Below, in pieces: positions 15,596 to 24,741 of a stretch of DNA of 42,532 bases. A program made the translations under genes and the position numbers. Positions within the stretch are counted from its first letter, which is position 1. Every line of letters begins with the position of its first letter. Source of the stretch: Acidimicrobiaceae bacterium (GTDB lineage: Bacteria; Actinomycetota; Acidimicrobiia; Acidimicrobiales; RAAP-2). The stretch is taken from NCBI GenBank assembly GCA_025350565.1, contig JANXXO010000040.1:1-42532 (forward strand). Reading direction: 5' to 3'. Below the pieces are notes generated by a model. The model was not told the origin of the DNA, did not search any database, and worked only from the letters and a program-made list of their open reading frames with translations.

Positions 15596-17062
15596 ATGCC
15601 CCGAGCCAAGGACGTTCCCTCAGCGCCACCTTCGAAGCTCAACCCATATCTAGCCAAGAGAGATGCGACCCGCACCCCTGAACCCATGGGTGCGAAGAGA
15701 AAGAAAGTTCCGGCGTCAGCACATAACTTTGTCATCCAAGAGCACCACGCCCGAGCTTTGCACTGGGATATTCGCCTCGAGCGCGACGGCGTCTTGGTGT
15801 CGTGGGCCCTTCCGAAGGGACTGCCGATGGACCCGCAGACCAATCACCTCGCCGTGCACGTCGAGGACCACCCTCTCGACTACGGATCATTCGAGGGAAC
15901 CATTCCCAAAGGTGAGTACGGCGCCGGTCAGGTCACCATATGGGACCACGGAACCTACGAAACCGAAAAATGGCGGACCAACGAGGTCATGGTGGTGCTG
16001 CACGGCGAACGCGCAAACGGTCGCTACGTCTTATTTCCTCTCGACGAGAAGAACTGGATGATTCACCGAATGGACCCCGCTCCGGCCTATTTCGAGGCCA
16101 TGCCCCAGCACGTCAAACCAATGCTGGCGCTCGCCGGTGAATTGCCGACCAAAGAAAAGGAGTGGGCGTACGAGTTCAAATGGGACGGTGTACGGGCCTT
16201 GGTGTACGTCGACGGTGGAAAGGTCCGAGCCTTCACGCGCAACGATAAGAGCCTCCTCTCCACCTTCCCGGAACTGCGCGACATTGGTCATCACCTGGGT
16301 TCACGCTCGGCGATCTTGGACGGCGAAATCGTCGCCCTCGATCAGGACAACCGTCCGAACTTTTCGACCTTATCGACCCGACTCCACGTCACCTCGAAGC
16401 CGGCGATCGAAAAACTGCGGCACTCGACGCCGGCCAGTTTTTTTGCGTTCGACCTCTTGTACCTCGAGGGACAATCGATGACGGAACTTTCGTACGACAA
16501 TCGCCGAGCGGCTCTGGAGTCACTCAACTTACAGGGCGAGACCTTCGCCACGCCTCCCTCACTCACCACCACCTCGGGGGCCAAGGTTCTCGCTATCTCG
16601 CGCGAACGGGGCTTCGAAGGCGTGGTCATCAAACGTCGCGACTCACGCTACTCCCCCGGCTCGCGCAGTGGAAGCTGGATCAAGGTGAAGAATTTCCTCA
16701 CCCAGGAAGTCGTCATCGGAGGGTGGACCGAGGGCAAGGGCGAGCGAGCGGGCAGTCTCGGCGCGCTGTTGCTCGGCCTTCCGACGGGCGACGCACTGGA
16801 GTACGTCGGCAAAGTCGGCACGGGATTCACCGTGGCCACGCGTGAGGAGTTGCTGGCGCGATTGAAACGACTCGCGCGCAAGTCGACACCCTTCACCCGG
16901 CCACTCGGTCGCTCCGAGACCGCCCTCGCCCATTTCGTACGGCCGACCATCGTGGGCGAAGTCCAGTTCGCGGAGTGGACCAACGACCGCCATCTTCGTC
17001 AACCGTCCTGGCGTGGACTGCGAACTGATAAGAAAGCGAAGGATGTAGTCCGTGAGTCCTGA
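15596..17062 (+). CDS. ligD: LigD-type ATP-dependent DNA ligase with 3'-phosphoesterase domain
   Basis: 488 aa. The N-terminal phosphoesterase domain (about 40-165) keeps the key residues: His50 and His56 in QEHHARALHWDIRLE, Asp58, Arg60, and His92 in VEDHPLDY. The ligase domain follows. Lys195 in EFKWDGVRA is the expected AMP-accepting lysine, with RNDKSL, DGEIVALD, FAFDLLYL and GVVIKRRDSRY, and a C-terminal OB part. The polymerase domain found in mycobacterial LigD is absent here and is coded by the next gene, which overlaps by 11 bases. The enzyme trims 3' ends and seals breaks held by Ku. The order phosphoesterase-ligase matches the Pseudomonas arrangement minus its polymerase. Confidence 0.95.
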   Translation: MPRAKDVPSAPPSKLNPYLAKRDATRTPEPMGAKRKKVPASAHNFVIQEHHARALHWDIRLERDGVLVSWALPKGLPMDPQTNHLAVHVEDHPLDYGSFEGTIPKGEYGAGQVTIWDHGTYETEKWRTNEVMVVLHGERANGRYVLFPLDEKNWMIHRMDPAPAYFEAMPQHVKPMLALAGELPTKEKEWAYEFKWDGVRALVYVDGGKVRAFTRNDKSLLSTFPELRDIGHHLGSRSAILDGEIVALDQDNRPNFSTLSTRLHVTSKPAIEKLRHSTPASFFAFDLLYLEGQSMTELSYDNRRAALESLNLQGETFATPPSLTTTSGAKVLAISRERGFEGVVIKRRDSRYSPGSRSGSWIKVKNFLTQEVVIGGWTEGKGERAGSLGALLLGLPTGDALEYVGKVGTGFTVATREELLARLKRLARKSTPFTRPLGRSETALAHFVRPTIVGEVQFAEWTNDRHLRQPSWRGLRTDKKAKDVVRES

Positions 17063-17981
17063 ACGCGTCCTCACCGAAGTGGACGGCCGCGAACTGTCGC
17101 TGTCGAATCTCGACAAAGTCCTTTATCCCGACACCGGCTTCGCCAAGAGTCAGGTCATCGACTACTACGCACGAGTCGCCGAAGTGATGGTGCCGCACCT
17201 GCTTCACCGCCCCACCACCTTTCGTCGATACCCGAACGGCGTCGAAGGAATGTCCTTTTACGAGAAGCACGCGCCGGATCATCAGCCCGAGTGGATCAAG
17301 AGAATCGAAGTACCGTCGAAGAGCGGCGAGCATGATCCGATCATTTATACCGCCGTCGGCGACCGGCCGACTCTGCTGTGGGCAGCTAATCTCGCCGCGC
17401 TCGAGTTCCACGTGCCGCTGTGGCACGTCGCGAAGGGCAAGGCCATCCCGGCCCCGCCGGACTACATGGTCTTCGACCTGGACCCCGGTCCGGGGACCTC
17501 GATCGTGGAATGTTGCCGCGTCGCTCAGTGGTTGGGTGCCCGACTCGATCGCGACGCCTTGTTCGCCAAAACAAGTGGATCGAAAGGATTGCAGCTCTAC
17601 ACCCGCGTGCAGCGAACGTCGTGGGAGCAGCTGGGCGATCGAGCACACCAAGTGGCCAAGGACATCGAACGAGAACACCCTCACGAGGTGGTCTCGACCA
17701 TGAAAAAGACGCTTCGCCAGGGCAAGGTACTCATCGACTGGAGTCAGAACAACCCCTCCAAGACAACGGTGGCGGTCTATTCGCTTCGCGCCCGATCCGA
17801 GCCCACGGTGTCCACCCCGGTCTCGTGGTCGGAGGTCGACAAGTGCGCCAAAAGCGCGAACCCGGATCGACTTCGCTTCGAAGCGAAGGACGTGTTGAGA
17901 CGAATCGAGAAGTTGGGCGACCTGATGGCGCCGCTCATCGCCACCCGATCGCGGGCCCCACGAAAGTCCAGCGCTTCGTAG
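17052..17981 (+). CDS. LigD-type polymerase/primase, stand-alone
   Basis: 309 aa archaeo-eukaryotic-primase-type polymerase of the LigD family. The catalytic acidic pair is in FDLDPGPG (Asp142, Asp144), and the third Asp is Asp229 in IDWSQN. The nucleotide-binding motif reads TSGSKGLQLY: the position that is His in mycobacterial LigD (SGSKGLHLY) is Gln181 here. I recall Gln in some stand-alone PolD-type proteins, so it may mark that subfamily rather than loss of activity. It would fill gaps with ribo- or deoxynucleotides during end joining. The GTG start lies inside the end of the ligase gene, so the two are co-translated. Confidence 0.93.
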   Translation: MSPERVLTEVDGRELSLSNLDKVLYPDTGFAKSQVIDYYARVAEVMVPHLLHRPTTFRRYPNGVEGMSFYEKHAPDHQPEWIKRIEVPSKSGEHDPIIYTAVGDRPTLLWAANLAALEFHVPLWHVAKGKAIPAPPDYMVFDLDPGPGTSIVECCRVAQWLGARLDRDALFAKTSGSKGLQLYTRVQRTSWEQLGDRAHQVAKDIEREHPHEVVSTMKKTLRQGKVLIDWSQNNPSKTTVAVYSLRARSEPTVSTPVSWSEVDKCAKSANPDRLRFEAKDVLRRIEKLGDLMAPLIATRSRAPRKSSAS

Positions 17982-18010
17982 ACGTAGCCCGACGACGGCG
18001 ACTCACCCGA

Positions 18011-19201
18011 TCACTTGGACACCTCTTTCAGAGCGTTACGTAACGCGGTCGCCGAACCATCGGGGGTCACGCAATCAATCACCACCTCATCGCAACGAAC
18101 CCAAGTCGCGGCGGTACGTAGCGCCTGCGCTACCTCGCGAACGGCACTCGGACGATGCACGACGACGTGACGGGCGTGCAGCGTGGTGCCCACCCGCTTC
18201 GGATCAACCAAGCCAACGATCTGTTCCTTGGCGAGAATGGGCATGGCGAAGTAGCCCACCACCCTCTTCGCCGCGGGCACGTACGCTTCGAGCCGGTAGG
18301 TCAGACCGAATAACCTCGTCAGACGTGCGCGGTCCCAGAGCAAGGAGTCGAACGGCGATAGCGGTGCCGTACGACCGCGCAGGCCGCTCGCGAGTCCACG
18401 TTCGGCCCCGCGAGCGAGGTAGGCCGTTGTCTTCCAGCCTTCGACCGTGACCGGTCGAAGCGACGTCTTGGCGAGGTGCGAACGCACCACATTTTGGTGC
18501 ATCCCGTGATAGGCCGCCAGGTCGCCCACGGTCGCCACCCCCATGGCGCGGCCCGCCGACTCGATCAAGGTCAACGCACAGGTTTCGTCGTCCAGGTGGC
18601 GATCGAAATAGGCGGGCGCGATGGCCCGCTCGGCGAGTTCGTAGACCCGCTCGAATCCCCGGCGTTCGCGGCATACCACTTCACCAATATCGAGGAGCCA
18701 CTCGGTGGCGATTTTCACCTCGGACCAGTCCCACCACGTACCGCCATTGTTCGCCCCTCCCAAGGCGCGCGTTGTGAGGGGACCCTCACTGGCTAAACGA
18801 GCCAGCACGTCCGCGCACGACTTCTCGCGGTTGGCCATTTCGTGCCAGCGAAAACCCCGGTCCCGTCGGGTCTGACGCTTGGCGCGAAAGGCCGGCCACA
18901 AGTCAACGGGCACGATGCAGGCCGCGTGCGACCAGTATTCGAAGGTCGCACTCGCTGGTCCCCAGTAGGCCGACTCAATGCTCGTTCGCGCCACGGCGCC
19001 GAGTCGCGCGTAGGCAACCAGTTCGTGGCTGCGCGCGAGTACCGAAATGGTGTCCAGTTGGACGCCGCGAAGGTGGGGCACCAGATCGGCTGGTCCCCCG
19101 GTGAGGCGAGGTCCCCGAAGGGCTTGAGCGAAGAGCGAAATGCGCACCGCGTCCGGGGCGCTCAGGGTATCGAGGACGCTTGGCGCGCTTGTGGTGGACA
19201 C
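18011..19201 (-). CDS. AlkX/YcaQ-type winged-helix DNA glycosylase family protein
   Basis: 396 aa of the winged-helix family that includes YcaQ (AlkX), a DNA glycosylase that unhooks interstrand crosslinks. The N-terminal GVQLDTISVLARSHELV carries the Q-x-D motif assigned to catalysis in this family. Winged-helix segments follow (LTTRALGGANNGGTWWDWSEVKIATEWLLDIGEVV), then the SPFDSLLWDR block typical of the family. The start is GTG 19201, because the 44 upstream codons are compositionally odd and overlap the terminal part of the neighbouring gene. It is convergent with the polymerase gene (29 bases apart), so it extends the DNA-repair neighbourhood but is not in the same transcript. Confidence 0.85.
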   Translation of the reverse strand: MSTTSAPSVLDTLSAPDAVRISLFAQALRGPRLTGGPADLVPHLRGVQLDTISVLARSHELVAYARLGAVARTSIESAYWGPASATFEYWSHAACIVPVDLWPAFRAKRQTRRDRGFRWHEMANREKSCADVLARLASEGPLTTRALGGANNGGTWWDWSEVKIATEWLLDIGEVVCRERRGFERVYELAERAIAPAYFDRHLDDETCALTLIESAGRAMGVATVGDLAAYHGMHQNVVRSHLAKTSLRPVTVEGWKTTAYLARGAERGLASGLRGRTAPLSPFDSLLWDRARLTRLFGLTYRLEAYVPAAKRVVGYFAMPILAKEQIVGLVDPKRVGTTLHARHVVVHRPSAVREVAQALRTAATWVRCDEVVIDCVTPDGSATALRNALKEVSK

Positions 19202-19257
19202 GGCTCGATCGTACCGAGGCCCCGATACTTCCGAAGGCCGACCGTCGACCGTCGACC

Positions 19258-19980
19258 TTACTTGTGGACGACCGAGGCGTAGGGAATGGTTGAGGAACTC
19301 GCCGGAGCAGTTTCTACGACGTGCTCGCCCCACTTCGTGAAGGTGGTGGTACCGCCGCCGGCCTTGGTCGACACGACTTCTTTCACCGGCAACGATTTTT
19401 TACCCGAAGAAATGGTGAAGACGTTCTTGGACGCACCGCCCGAACTCGTGGCCGAGGTCGTCCAGGTCAACAGGTAGTTTTTCGACCCCGCGCCGATGGA
19501 CAACTTCGTTCCCTTGAGCTTCGGAAGGATGCTCGGGAACACCACCGTCGTGAGATTCGCCGCGAAGCTCATGTACGGCGAGGTGCCAGCCTTCATCATG
19601 ATCGAGCGCGCGCCGACCTTCTTTTGCTCGGCCGCCGTAAGACCCATGATCTGCGTAAGTCCGGACTGCGTACCGCTCAAATAGGCCGCCGTCGGCGTGA
19701 CGATGATCGAGACTTTCTTCGTTCCGTTTTGGATCGTCTCGGCGCCGTAACTGGCGCCAATGTCAACCACCACCTTGCTGATGGTGGTGCCGTTGGTCGA
19801 GGTCACCTTCACGTGGACACCCGACTCTTTCACCATGGCCTTTTGCGTCGCCGCTAAGACCGACTTCGCGGTGGGATTGAGGACCGCGGCCCCGGCGACG
19901 AAGGGGGCACCGAGCGCCAGAACGACGGCGCCGAGCGCGAGAGTGGCGAGTGGAAGCAATGGGCGCGAGCGAAGGGACAT
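19258..19980 (-). CDS. Secreted protein of unknown function, LppX/LprG-like in pattern
   Basis: 240 aa with a clear signal peptide: a basic start, a Leu/Ala-rich core, and probable cleavage near VAGA. There is no lipobox cysteine, so it is likely released or wall-associated. The mature part is Ser/Thr/Lys-rich beta-strand sequence (HVKVTSTNGTTISKVVVDIG, then AAYLSGTQSGL), with an overall layout like the LppX/LprG or LolA-type lipid-binding half-barrels. I cannot confirm the family. The downstream AlkX-type gene begins 56 bases after its stop; the gap holds repeated GTCGAC palindromes. It is divergent from the mutase operon. Confidence 0.75.
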   Translation of the reverse strand: MSLRSRPLLPLATLALGAVVLALGAPFVAGAAVLNPTAKSVLAATQKAMVKESGVHVKVTSTNGTTISKVVVDIGASYGAETIQNGTKKVSIIVTPTAAYLSGTQSGLTQIMGLTAAEQKKVGARSIMMKAGTSPYMSFAANLTTVVFPSILPKLKGTKLSIGAGSKNYLLTWTTSATSSGGASKNVFTISSGKKSLPVKEVVSTKAGGGTTTFTKWGEHVVETAPASSSTIPYASVVHK

Positions 19981-20110
19981 GGTGAAGAGCCTACGGGGGT
20001 TTGCGCCTAACTTTTCTTCGGGCCAGGTGGCGCCGTCGATTCGAAGCCGTGTCTCGGGGGGTGGGTGGTGACGAACCTATGCTGCTCGAAGGACAAGTAG
20101 AGAAGGTGCG

Positions 20111-21751
20111 ATGAGTCCCACGAACGCCTACGAGCAGTGGCTCGAACTCTACGAAGCGGCCTCGAAGCGCGACGTTCCCTTCACCACCATGTCGGGCGTC
20201 GCCCTCTCCCCCGTTTACGGCCCCGAGGACGCGGAGTTCCCGGGGCTCTTTCCCTACACCCGCGGCGTGCACGCGAGCATGTACCGCGCCCGCCTTTGGA
20301 CCATGCGAATGTTCGCCGGTTTCGGCACGGCCGTCGACACCAACAAGCGCTTCAAGGACATCATCGGGGCCGGTGCGACGGGACTGTCGACGGCCTTCGA
20401 CATGCCCACCCTCCTCGGACTCGACTCCGACCATCCCATGGCGCTCGGTGAGGTCGGTCGCTGCGGCGTCGCGATTGATTCGCTGTCGGACATGCGCGAC
20501 CTCTTCGCTGACATCGACCTCGCCAGCATCACGACCAGCATGACCATCAACAGTCCGGCCGCGGTCATGCTGGCGCTCTTCGTCGCCCAAGCCGAGGAGA
20601 GCGGTGTGGCGCGGCGCCAACTCGGCGGCACGTTGCAAAACGACATTTTAAAGGAGTACCAAGCCCAAAAGGAGTTCGTCTTTCCGCCGCGTCACTCCAT
20701 GCGACTGGTGCGTGACACGATTGCCTTCACCGCAGCCGAGATGCCCAAATGGAACTCCATCTCGGTGTCTGGTTATCACATCCGCGAAGCCGGCTCCACG
20801 GCCGTCGAAGAGTTGGCTTTCACCTTGGCGAACGGGTTCGCCTACGTCGAGTTGGCTCGCCAGGCGGGTCTGGGCGTGGACGACGTCGCGCCCCGACTCT
20901 CCTTCTTCTTCAACGCCCACATTGACTTCTTTGAGGAAATCGCCAAATACCGCGCCGCCCGCCGCCTGTGGGCCCACTGGATGAAGGACTACTACGGTGC
21001 CACGAACGAACTTTCCTGGAAACTGCGTTTTCACACTCAGACGGCCGGCGTCTCGCTGACGGCCCAGCAGCCCGAGATCAATATTGCGCGCACGGCCATC
21101 GAGGCACTGGCCGGCGTGCTCGGCGGCACGCAGTCGCTGCACACCAACTCCATGGACGAAGCCCTGGCGCTGCCCAGCGAGAAGGCGGCACGAATCGCGC
21201 TGCGAACCCAACAGATCATTGCCCACGAGACGAACGTCACCCACGTCGCCGATCCACTCGGTGGTTCGTGGTTCGTCGAAGAACTCACCGACGAGATGGC
21301 CCGTCAGGCGCAGGACATCTTCGCTGAGATCTCGGCCCTGGGCGACGGTTCCATGCTCGAAGGTTGCATTAAGGGCATCGAAGAGAACTGGTTCCAGGGT
21401 CGAATCGCCGACTCGGCCTACGCGCTGGAACGTTCCTTCAACCACAGCGACCGGATCGTGGTGGGCGTCAATGACTTCACCGAGGGCAACAACGACGCGG
21501 ACCTCGAGACGTTGCGCATCACCAACGAAGACGAGCGCCGACAAGTGCAGCGCCTGCACCACGTACGTGGCGACCGCAACGACGAACTGGTGGCCCGGGC
21601 GCTCGAGGCACTTCGCCGCGACGCGCGCGACCCCGAAGTCAATCTCATGCCGGCACTGATCGACGCGGCGCGCGCCTACGTAACGGTCGGCGAGATGATG
21701 GGCGCCATGGAAAGTGTCTTCGGCCGCCACGTAGAGGTACCGACGCTATGA
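20111..21751 (+). CDS. icmA: Isobutyryl-CoA mutase-type large subunit (B12-dependent)
   Basis: 546-aa substrate-binding TIM-barrel subunit of the methylmalonyl-CoA mutase family, without its own cobalamin domain. The two residues that decide substrate in this family are Phe68 (in RMFAGFGTA, where methylmalonyl-CoA mutase has Tyr) and Gln186 (in [13 protein letters not shown], where the mutase has Arg). Phe plus Gln, 118 residues apart, is the isobutyryl-CoA mutase pattern (F80/Q198). The catalytic His lies in SGYHIREAG. Subunit sizes also fit Icm. It would interconvert isobutyryl-CoA and n-butyryl-CoA. AGAAGG lies before the ATG. The stop overlaps the small-subunit ATG as ATGA. Confidence 0.88.
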   Translation: MSPTNAYEQWLELYEAASKRDVPFTTMSGVALSPVYGPEDAEFPGLFPYTRGVHASMYRARLWTMRMFAGFGTAVDTNKRFKDIIGAGATGLSTAFDMPTLLGLDSDHPMALGEVGRCGVAIDSLSDMRDLFADIDLASITTSMTINSPAAVMLALFVAQAEESGVARRQLGGTLQNDILKEYQAQKEFVFPPRHSMRLVRDTIAFTAAEMPKWNSISVSGYHIREAGSTAVEELAFTLANGFAYVELARQAGLGVDDVAPRLSFFFNAHIDFFEEIAKYRAARRLWAHWMKDYYGATNELSWKLRFHTQTAGVSLTAQQPEINIARTAIEALAGVLGGTQSLHTNSMDEALALPSEKAARIALRTQQIIAHETNVTHVADPLGGSWFVEELTDEMARQAQDIFAEISALGDGSMLEGCIKGIEENWFQGRIADSAYALERSFNHSDRIVVGVNDFTEGNNDADLETLRITNEDERRQVQRLHHVRGDRNDELVARALEALRRDARDPEVNLMPALIDAARAYVTVGEMMGAMESVFGRHVEVPTL

Positions 21752-22143
21752 CCATTCGCGTCTTGGTCGCGAAGGTCGGACTCGACGGTCACGACCGAGG
21801 CATCAAGGTGGTGGCCCGACTGCTGCGCGACGCCGGCATGGAGGTGGTCTACACCGGACTTTTCCAAACGCCCGAGACGGTCGCCATCGCCGCCATTCAA
21901 GAGGACGTCGACGTGGTGGGACTTTCCATGTTGTCGGGCGCTCACTTGACATTGGCTCCTCTCGTCGTCCAAGCGTTGCGCGAACGTGGTTCCGATATTC
22001 CGGTGGTCGTCGGGGGCATCGTGCCTTCGAACGATCTCGCCGACATGAGGTTGGCTGGCATTGCGGCCATCTTTGGACCCGGAGCGAGCGCCGACGAGAT
22101 GGTGACGTCGATCACCGACGTGGTGAGCCGTGCGAGAGCTTGA
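21748..22143 (+). CDS. icmB: Cobalamin-binding small subunit of the acyl-CoA mutase
   Basis: 131-aa B12-binding domain with the base-off/His-on signature: D13-G-H15-D-R-G18 (DxHxxG), the SxL motif as S60-M-L62, and the glycine pair in VVVGGIVP. It supplies adenosylcobalamin to the large subunit just upstream, with which it shares an ATGA overlap. The length matches IcmB-type small subunits. No MeaB/ArgK chaperone gene lies beside it in this window. It is convergent with the DUF1501 gene, 18 bases away. Confidence 0.92.
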   Translation: MTIRVLVAKVGLDGHDRGIKVVARLLRDAGMEVVYTGLFQTPETVAIAAIQEDVDVVGLSMLSGAHLTLAPLVVQALRERGSDIPVVVGGIVPSNDLADMRLAGIAAIFGPGASADEMVTSITDVVSRARA

Positions 22144-22161
22144 GCTTCGTCAACGCGTTGG

Positions 22162-23364
22162 TTACGCCGCGTTGGTCACGATGTTGAGCTTGGTGGGCCA
22201 GCCATTGAGGATCATTTTCGGGTCAGTTTCCAAGACGTCCGACAGCATCGCCGCGTAGACGTCGCGAAAGTCCGTGGTCACGGCGAGGTCGCCGTTCACG
22301 AGTTGCGTCAACGAAGGCTGCTCGCCGTAGAAACCACCGGCCACGCTGTTGCCCGCGATGAAGACCGGCGCCGACGTGCCGTGGTCGGTGCCGGAGCCGT
22401 TGGTGGCCACGCGACGGCCGAACTCGGAGTACACCATCACCACGACGTCCTTGGCTCGCGGCGTCGCGCCCACTTGGGCCAAGAACGCCGTGATGGCGTC
22501 GGAAACCTGGCCGAGAGCAGACCCTTGCGCACTGAGTTCGTCGGAATGCGTGTCGAAGCCGCTGAGCGAGACCGAATACACACGCGTTGGCACGTTGGCC
22601 GCAATCAGATTGCCCACGACGTCGAGTTGCTGACCGAGCGACGACGCCGAACTGGGCGGCGACTTGTCCAGCACCGGCCCCACCGTCGCGGACAACTGGA
22701 AGAGATCGCCAATGGACGCGGCCGCCGCGGCGGTCAGCGCACTGTCCTGGCGTGAGGATGCAGCGAGCAGCTGCATTTGGTTCGCCAGGGACCCGGTGGG
22801 CACTTGCAGACCGCCGAGGGGCAACATCGAGCCGACCCGGTGCTCGCCGGCGAGCAAGGGCGTGAGGGTCGAGTCAATGCCAATGGCGCGAAAGGGGTCG
22901 TGAGGAAGATGGTCGAGGTAACGACCGATCCAACCACTGGAGATCTCCTCCACGGGCGAGCCCGTCTGCCAGATCGCCATGGACGTGAAGTGCGAGAGGC
23001 TGGGCTGGGGATAACTGACGCCCAAGACAATCGCTAACTTGTTGGCCGCCCACAGGGAACCGAAGCCCGTCATCGTTCCGTTGAGGGCTAAGCCGTTACT
23101 CAGCGGGATGACGCCTGACGCATCGAGCGACAGTCCCGGGCGTTGCGCGAGGTACGTCGGGTCGGTGTAGGGCACCACGGTGTTGAGGCCGTCGTTGCCG
23201 CCGTAGAGCGTGACCAGTACGAGAATTGGCGTGCCGAGCGCCATCGGCGCCGCCGTCGCCGCGCGCGCGACGTCGCTCATCGTTAAGGTCGCCGCGATCG
23301 ACGCGGCACCGGCCGCGCCGGTGTACTTCAAGAACTGACGGCGATTGAAGTCGCAGGTACTCAT
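22162..23364 (-). CDS. DUF1501 family secreted protein, Tat substrate
   Basis: 400 aa starting with a twin-arginine signal, NRRQFLKYTGAAGAAS, so it is probably exported folded through Tat. The mature protein has the DUF1501 features LVTLYGGNDGLNTVVPY, HFTSMAIWQTG, DTHSD and VMVYSEFGRRVATNGSGTDHG, which resemble alkaline-phosphatase or sulfatase-like metal sites. The biochemical role of the family is not settled. The gene overlaps the upstream DUF1800 gene by four bases (ATGA), the usual partner arrangement. Confidence 0.92.
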   Translation of the reverse strand: MSTCDFNRRQFLKYTGAAGAASIAATLTMSDVARAATAAPMALGTPILVLVTLYGGNDGLNTVVPYTDPTYLAQRPGLSLDASGVIPLSNGLALNGTMTGFGSLWAANKLAIVLGVSYPQPSLSHFTSMAIWQTGSPVEEISSGWIGRYLDHLPHDPFRAIGIDSTLTPLLAGEHRVGSMLPLGGLQVPTGSLANQMQLLAASSRQDSALTAAAAASIGDLFQLSATVGPVLDKSPPSSASSLGQQLDVVGNLIAANVPTRVYSVSLSGFDTHSDELSAQGSALGQVSDAITAFLAQVGATPRAKDVVVMVYSEFGRRVATNGSGTDHGTSAPVFIAGNSVAGGFYGEQPSLTQLVNGDLAVTTDFRDVYAAMLSDVLETDPKMILNGWPTKLNIVTNAA

Positions 23365-24656
23365 GCGCTCACCAGATATTCCGGTGAACAGAGCGCCAAC
23401 GTGGTGAATCGAACGGGATCGCTGAGGGCTTGGTTGAGCGATCGCTCGGTGCGCGTACTCCAGCGGGGCACGCCCAACCAGTCGGCGGCGGCCTCGACCA
23501 TCTTTGACTTCGCGACCGAGGTCACGGGATCGAGATGACCGTGCTGCAAGAGGTACCAGGTCATGTCAATGCGGTACTGGGTCGAAGCGGCGGTCAACCA
23601 CGCTTCGTCGTAGGGCCAGCCGCCCACGCTCGGCGGATTGAAGGGGAACTGTCCCATGGACTCCATCATCCAGGCCACGTCCCCGGGAGAAGGCAACTTT
23701 GATGGCGTGATGCGAAGGGCCCGACAGGTCGACACGAACCACTCCACCGGTGACTTCGCCTGACTGGCGCCGGGACGACGCAGCACGGGGCTCTTGGCAA
23801 TCGTGGTGATGAGCTCGGCGATATCGCGATGCTCGAAGGCCTTCGCCAGCGAACGCGGTGGCGCAATGGACGTAGAGACGAAACGGAACCACATTCGCCG
23901 CGCCACGAACTGCGCGTTCTCGGGCCGCGAAACAATGTAGTCGCTCAACGTGCGCGCGTTAAAGGTCCGACTGGTGCCGAGCACGGTCACCGGCTTGTCG
24001 TCGTGGTCCTTGGGCGTGAAGGTCGCCACACCACTCGACTGATTCACTTGGTAGCCCGTAAAGGCCAGCGCCGCCTGGTGCACGTCGTTTTGCGAGTAGT
24101 TGCCAACTCCGAGCGTGAACAACTCCATGAACTCGCGTCCGAGATTCTCGTTCGGTGACCATACGCTGTTCTGTTCGCCATCGAGCCAGTAGATGAGGGC
24201 CGCGTCTTGCACCATGGCGCGCGCCATGTCGGCGAAGTTGCCGAGCGCGTGCTGGCGCAAGGTCTGGTTCTGCAGCTGCATGGTTCGCGCGTAGGTGACC
24301 TTGTCGATGGACGTGGCCCAGTGGCCGTGCCAGAACCAGGTCATACGTTCTTCGAAGGGAAAGTCGGCCAAGACCATGCGGTCCATCCACCACATCGCGA
24401 CGCTGATGGACTGGTTATACACCTCGGACCAGTAGGTATGGCTGGCCGTCGGATCCGACGGCGCTACGCCCATGTCGGGGAAGGCCGGCGTGACCAGGGC
24501 GTCGAGACCGGGATCGTGGGCGCGACGAGCGAGGATCTGCGACCGCGCGGCGGGTAGGCCTCGGCCCAGCAATTCGGCGTACTGTCCGGGCTTAGGACCG
24601 AAGCCAAAACGATGGACGAGCCGCGATAACTCGAGGCGATCTGAAGAGGTCGTCAT
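23361..24656 (-). CDS. DUF1800 family protein
   Basis: 431 aa with the DUF1800 hallmarks: LSRLVHRFGFGP at the start, MTWFWHGHWATS, and PNENLGREFMELFTLGVGNYSQNDV. The function is unknown. Genes of this family almost always sit beside a DUF1501 gene, as here with an ATGA overlap, and the pair is thought to act outside the cytoplasm. I see no clear signal peptide in this copy, so it may be exported together with the Tat substrate; that is inference. The gene begins 85 bases before the next gene upstream ends. Confidence 0.9.
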   Translation of the reverse strand: MTTSSDRLELSRLVHRFGFGPKPGQYAELLGRGLPAARSQILARRAHDPGLDALVTPAFPDMGVAPSDPTASHTYWSEVYNQSISVAMWWMDRMVLADFPFEERMTWFWHGHWATSIDKVTYARTMQLQNQTLRQHALGNFADMARAMVQDAALIYWLDGEQNSVWSPNENLGREFMELFTLGVGNYSQNDVHQAALAFTGYQVNQSSGVATFTPKDHDDKPVTVLGTSRTFNARTLSDYIVSRPENAQFVARRMWFRFVSTSIAPPRSLAKAFEHRDIAELITTIAKSPVLRRPGASQAKSPVEWFVSTCRALRITPSKLPSPGDVAWMMESMGQFPFNPPSVGGWPYDEAWLTAASTQYRIDMTWYLLQHGHLDPVTSVAKSKMVEAAADWLGVPRWSTRTERSLNQALSDPVRFTTLALCSPEYLVSA

Positions 24657-24741
24657 GGTGTGACGTTAGAACGTCGATTCGCGACCCTGGCCGGATTTGC
24701 GCCAAGTTGTCAGAGATTTGATGGGGTTACGGAGTCGTCAC

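Noticed and set aside
18640..18665. tRNA-like TTCGAATCC segment
   Set aside because: It lies inside the AlkX-type coding sequence and no cloverleaf can be built around it.
19202..19257. Repeated GTCGAC palindromes as a terminator
   Set aside because: They lack a T-run and a long stem; too short to separate from chance in GC-rich DNA.
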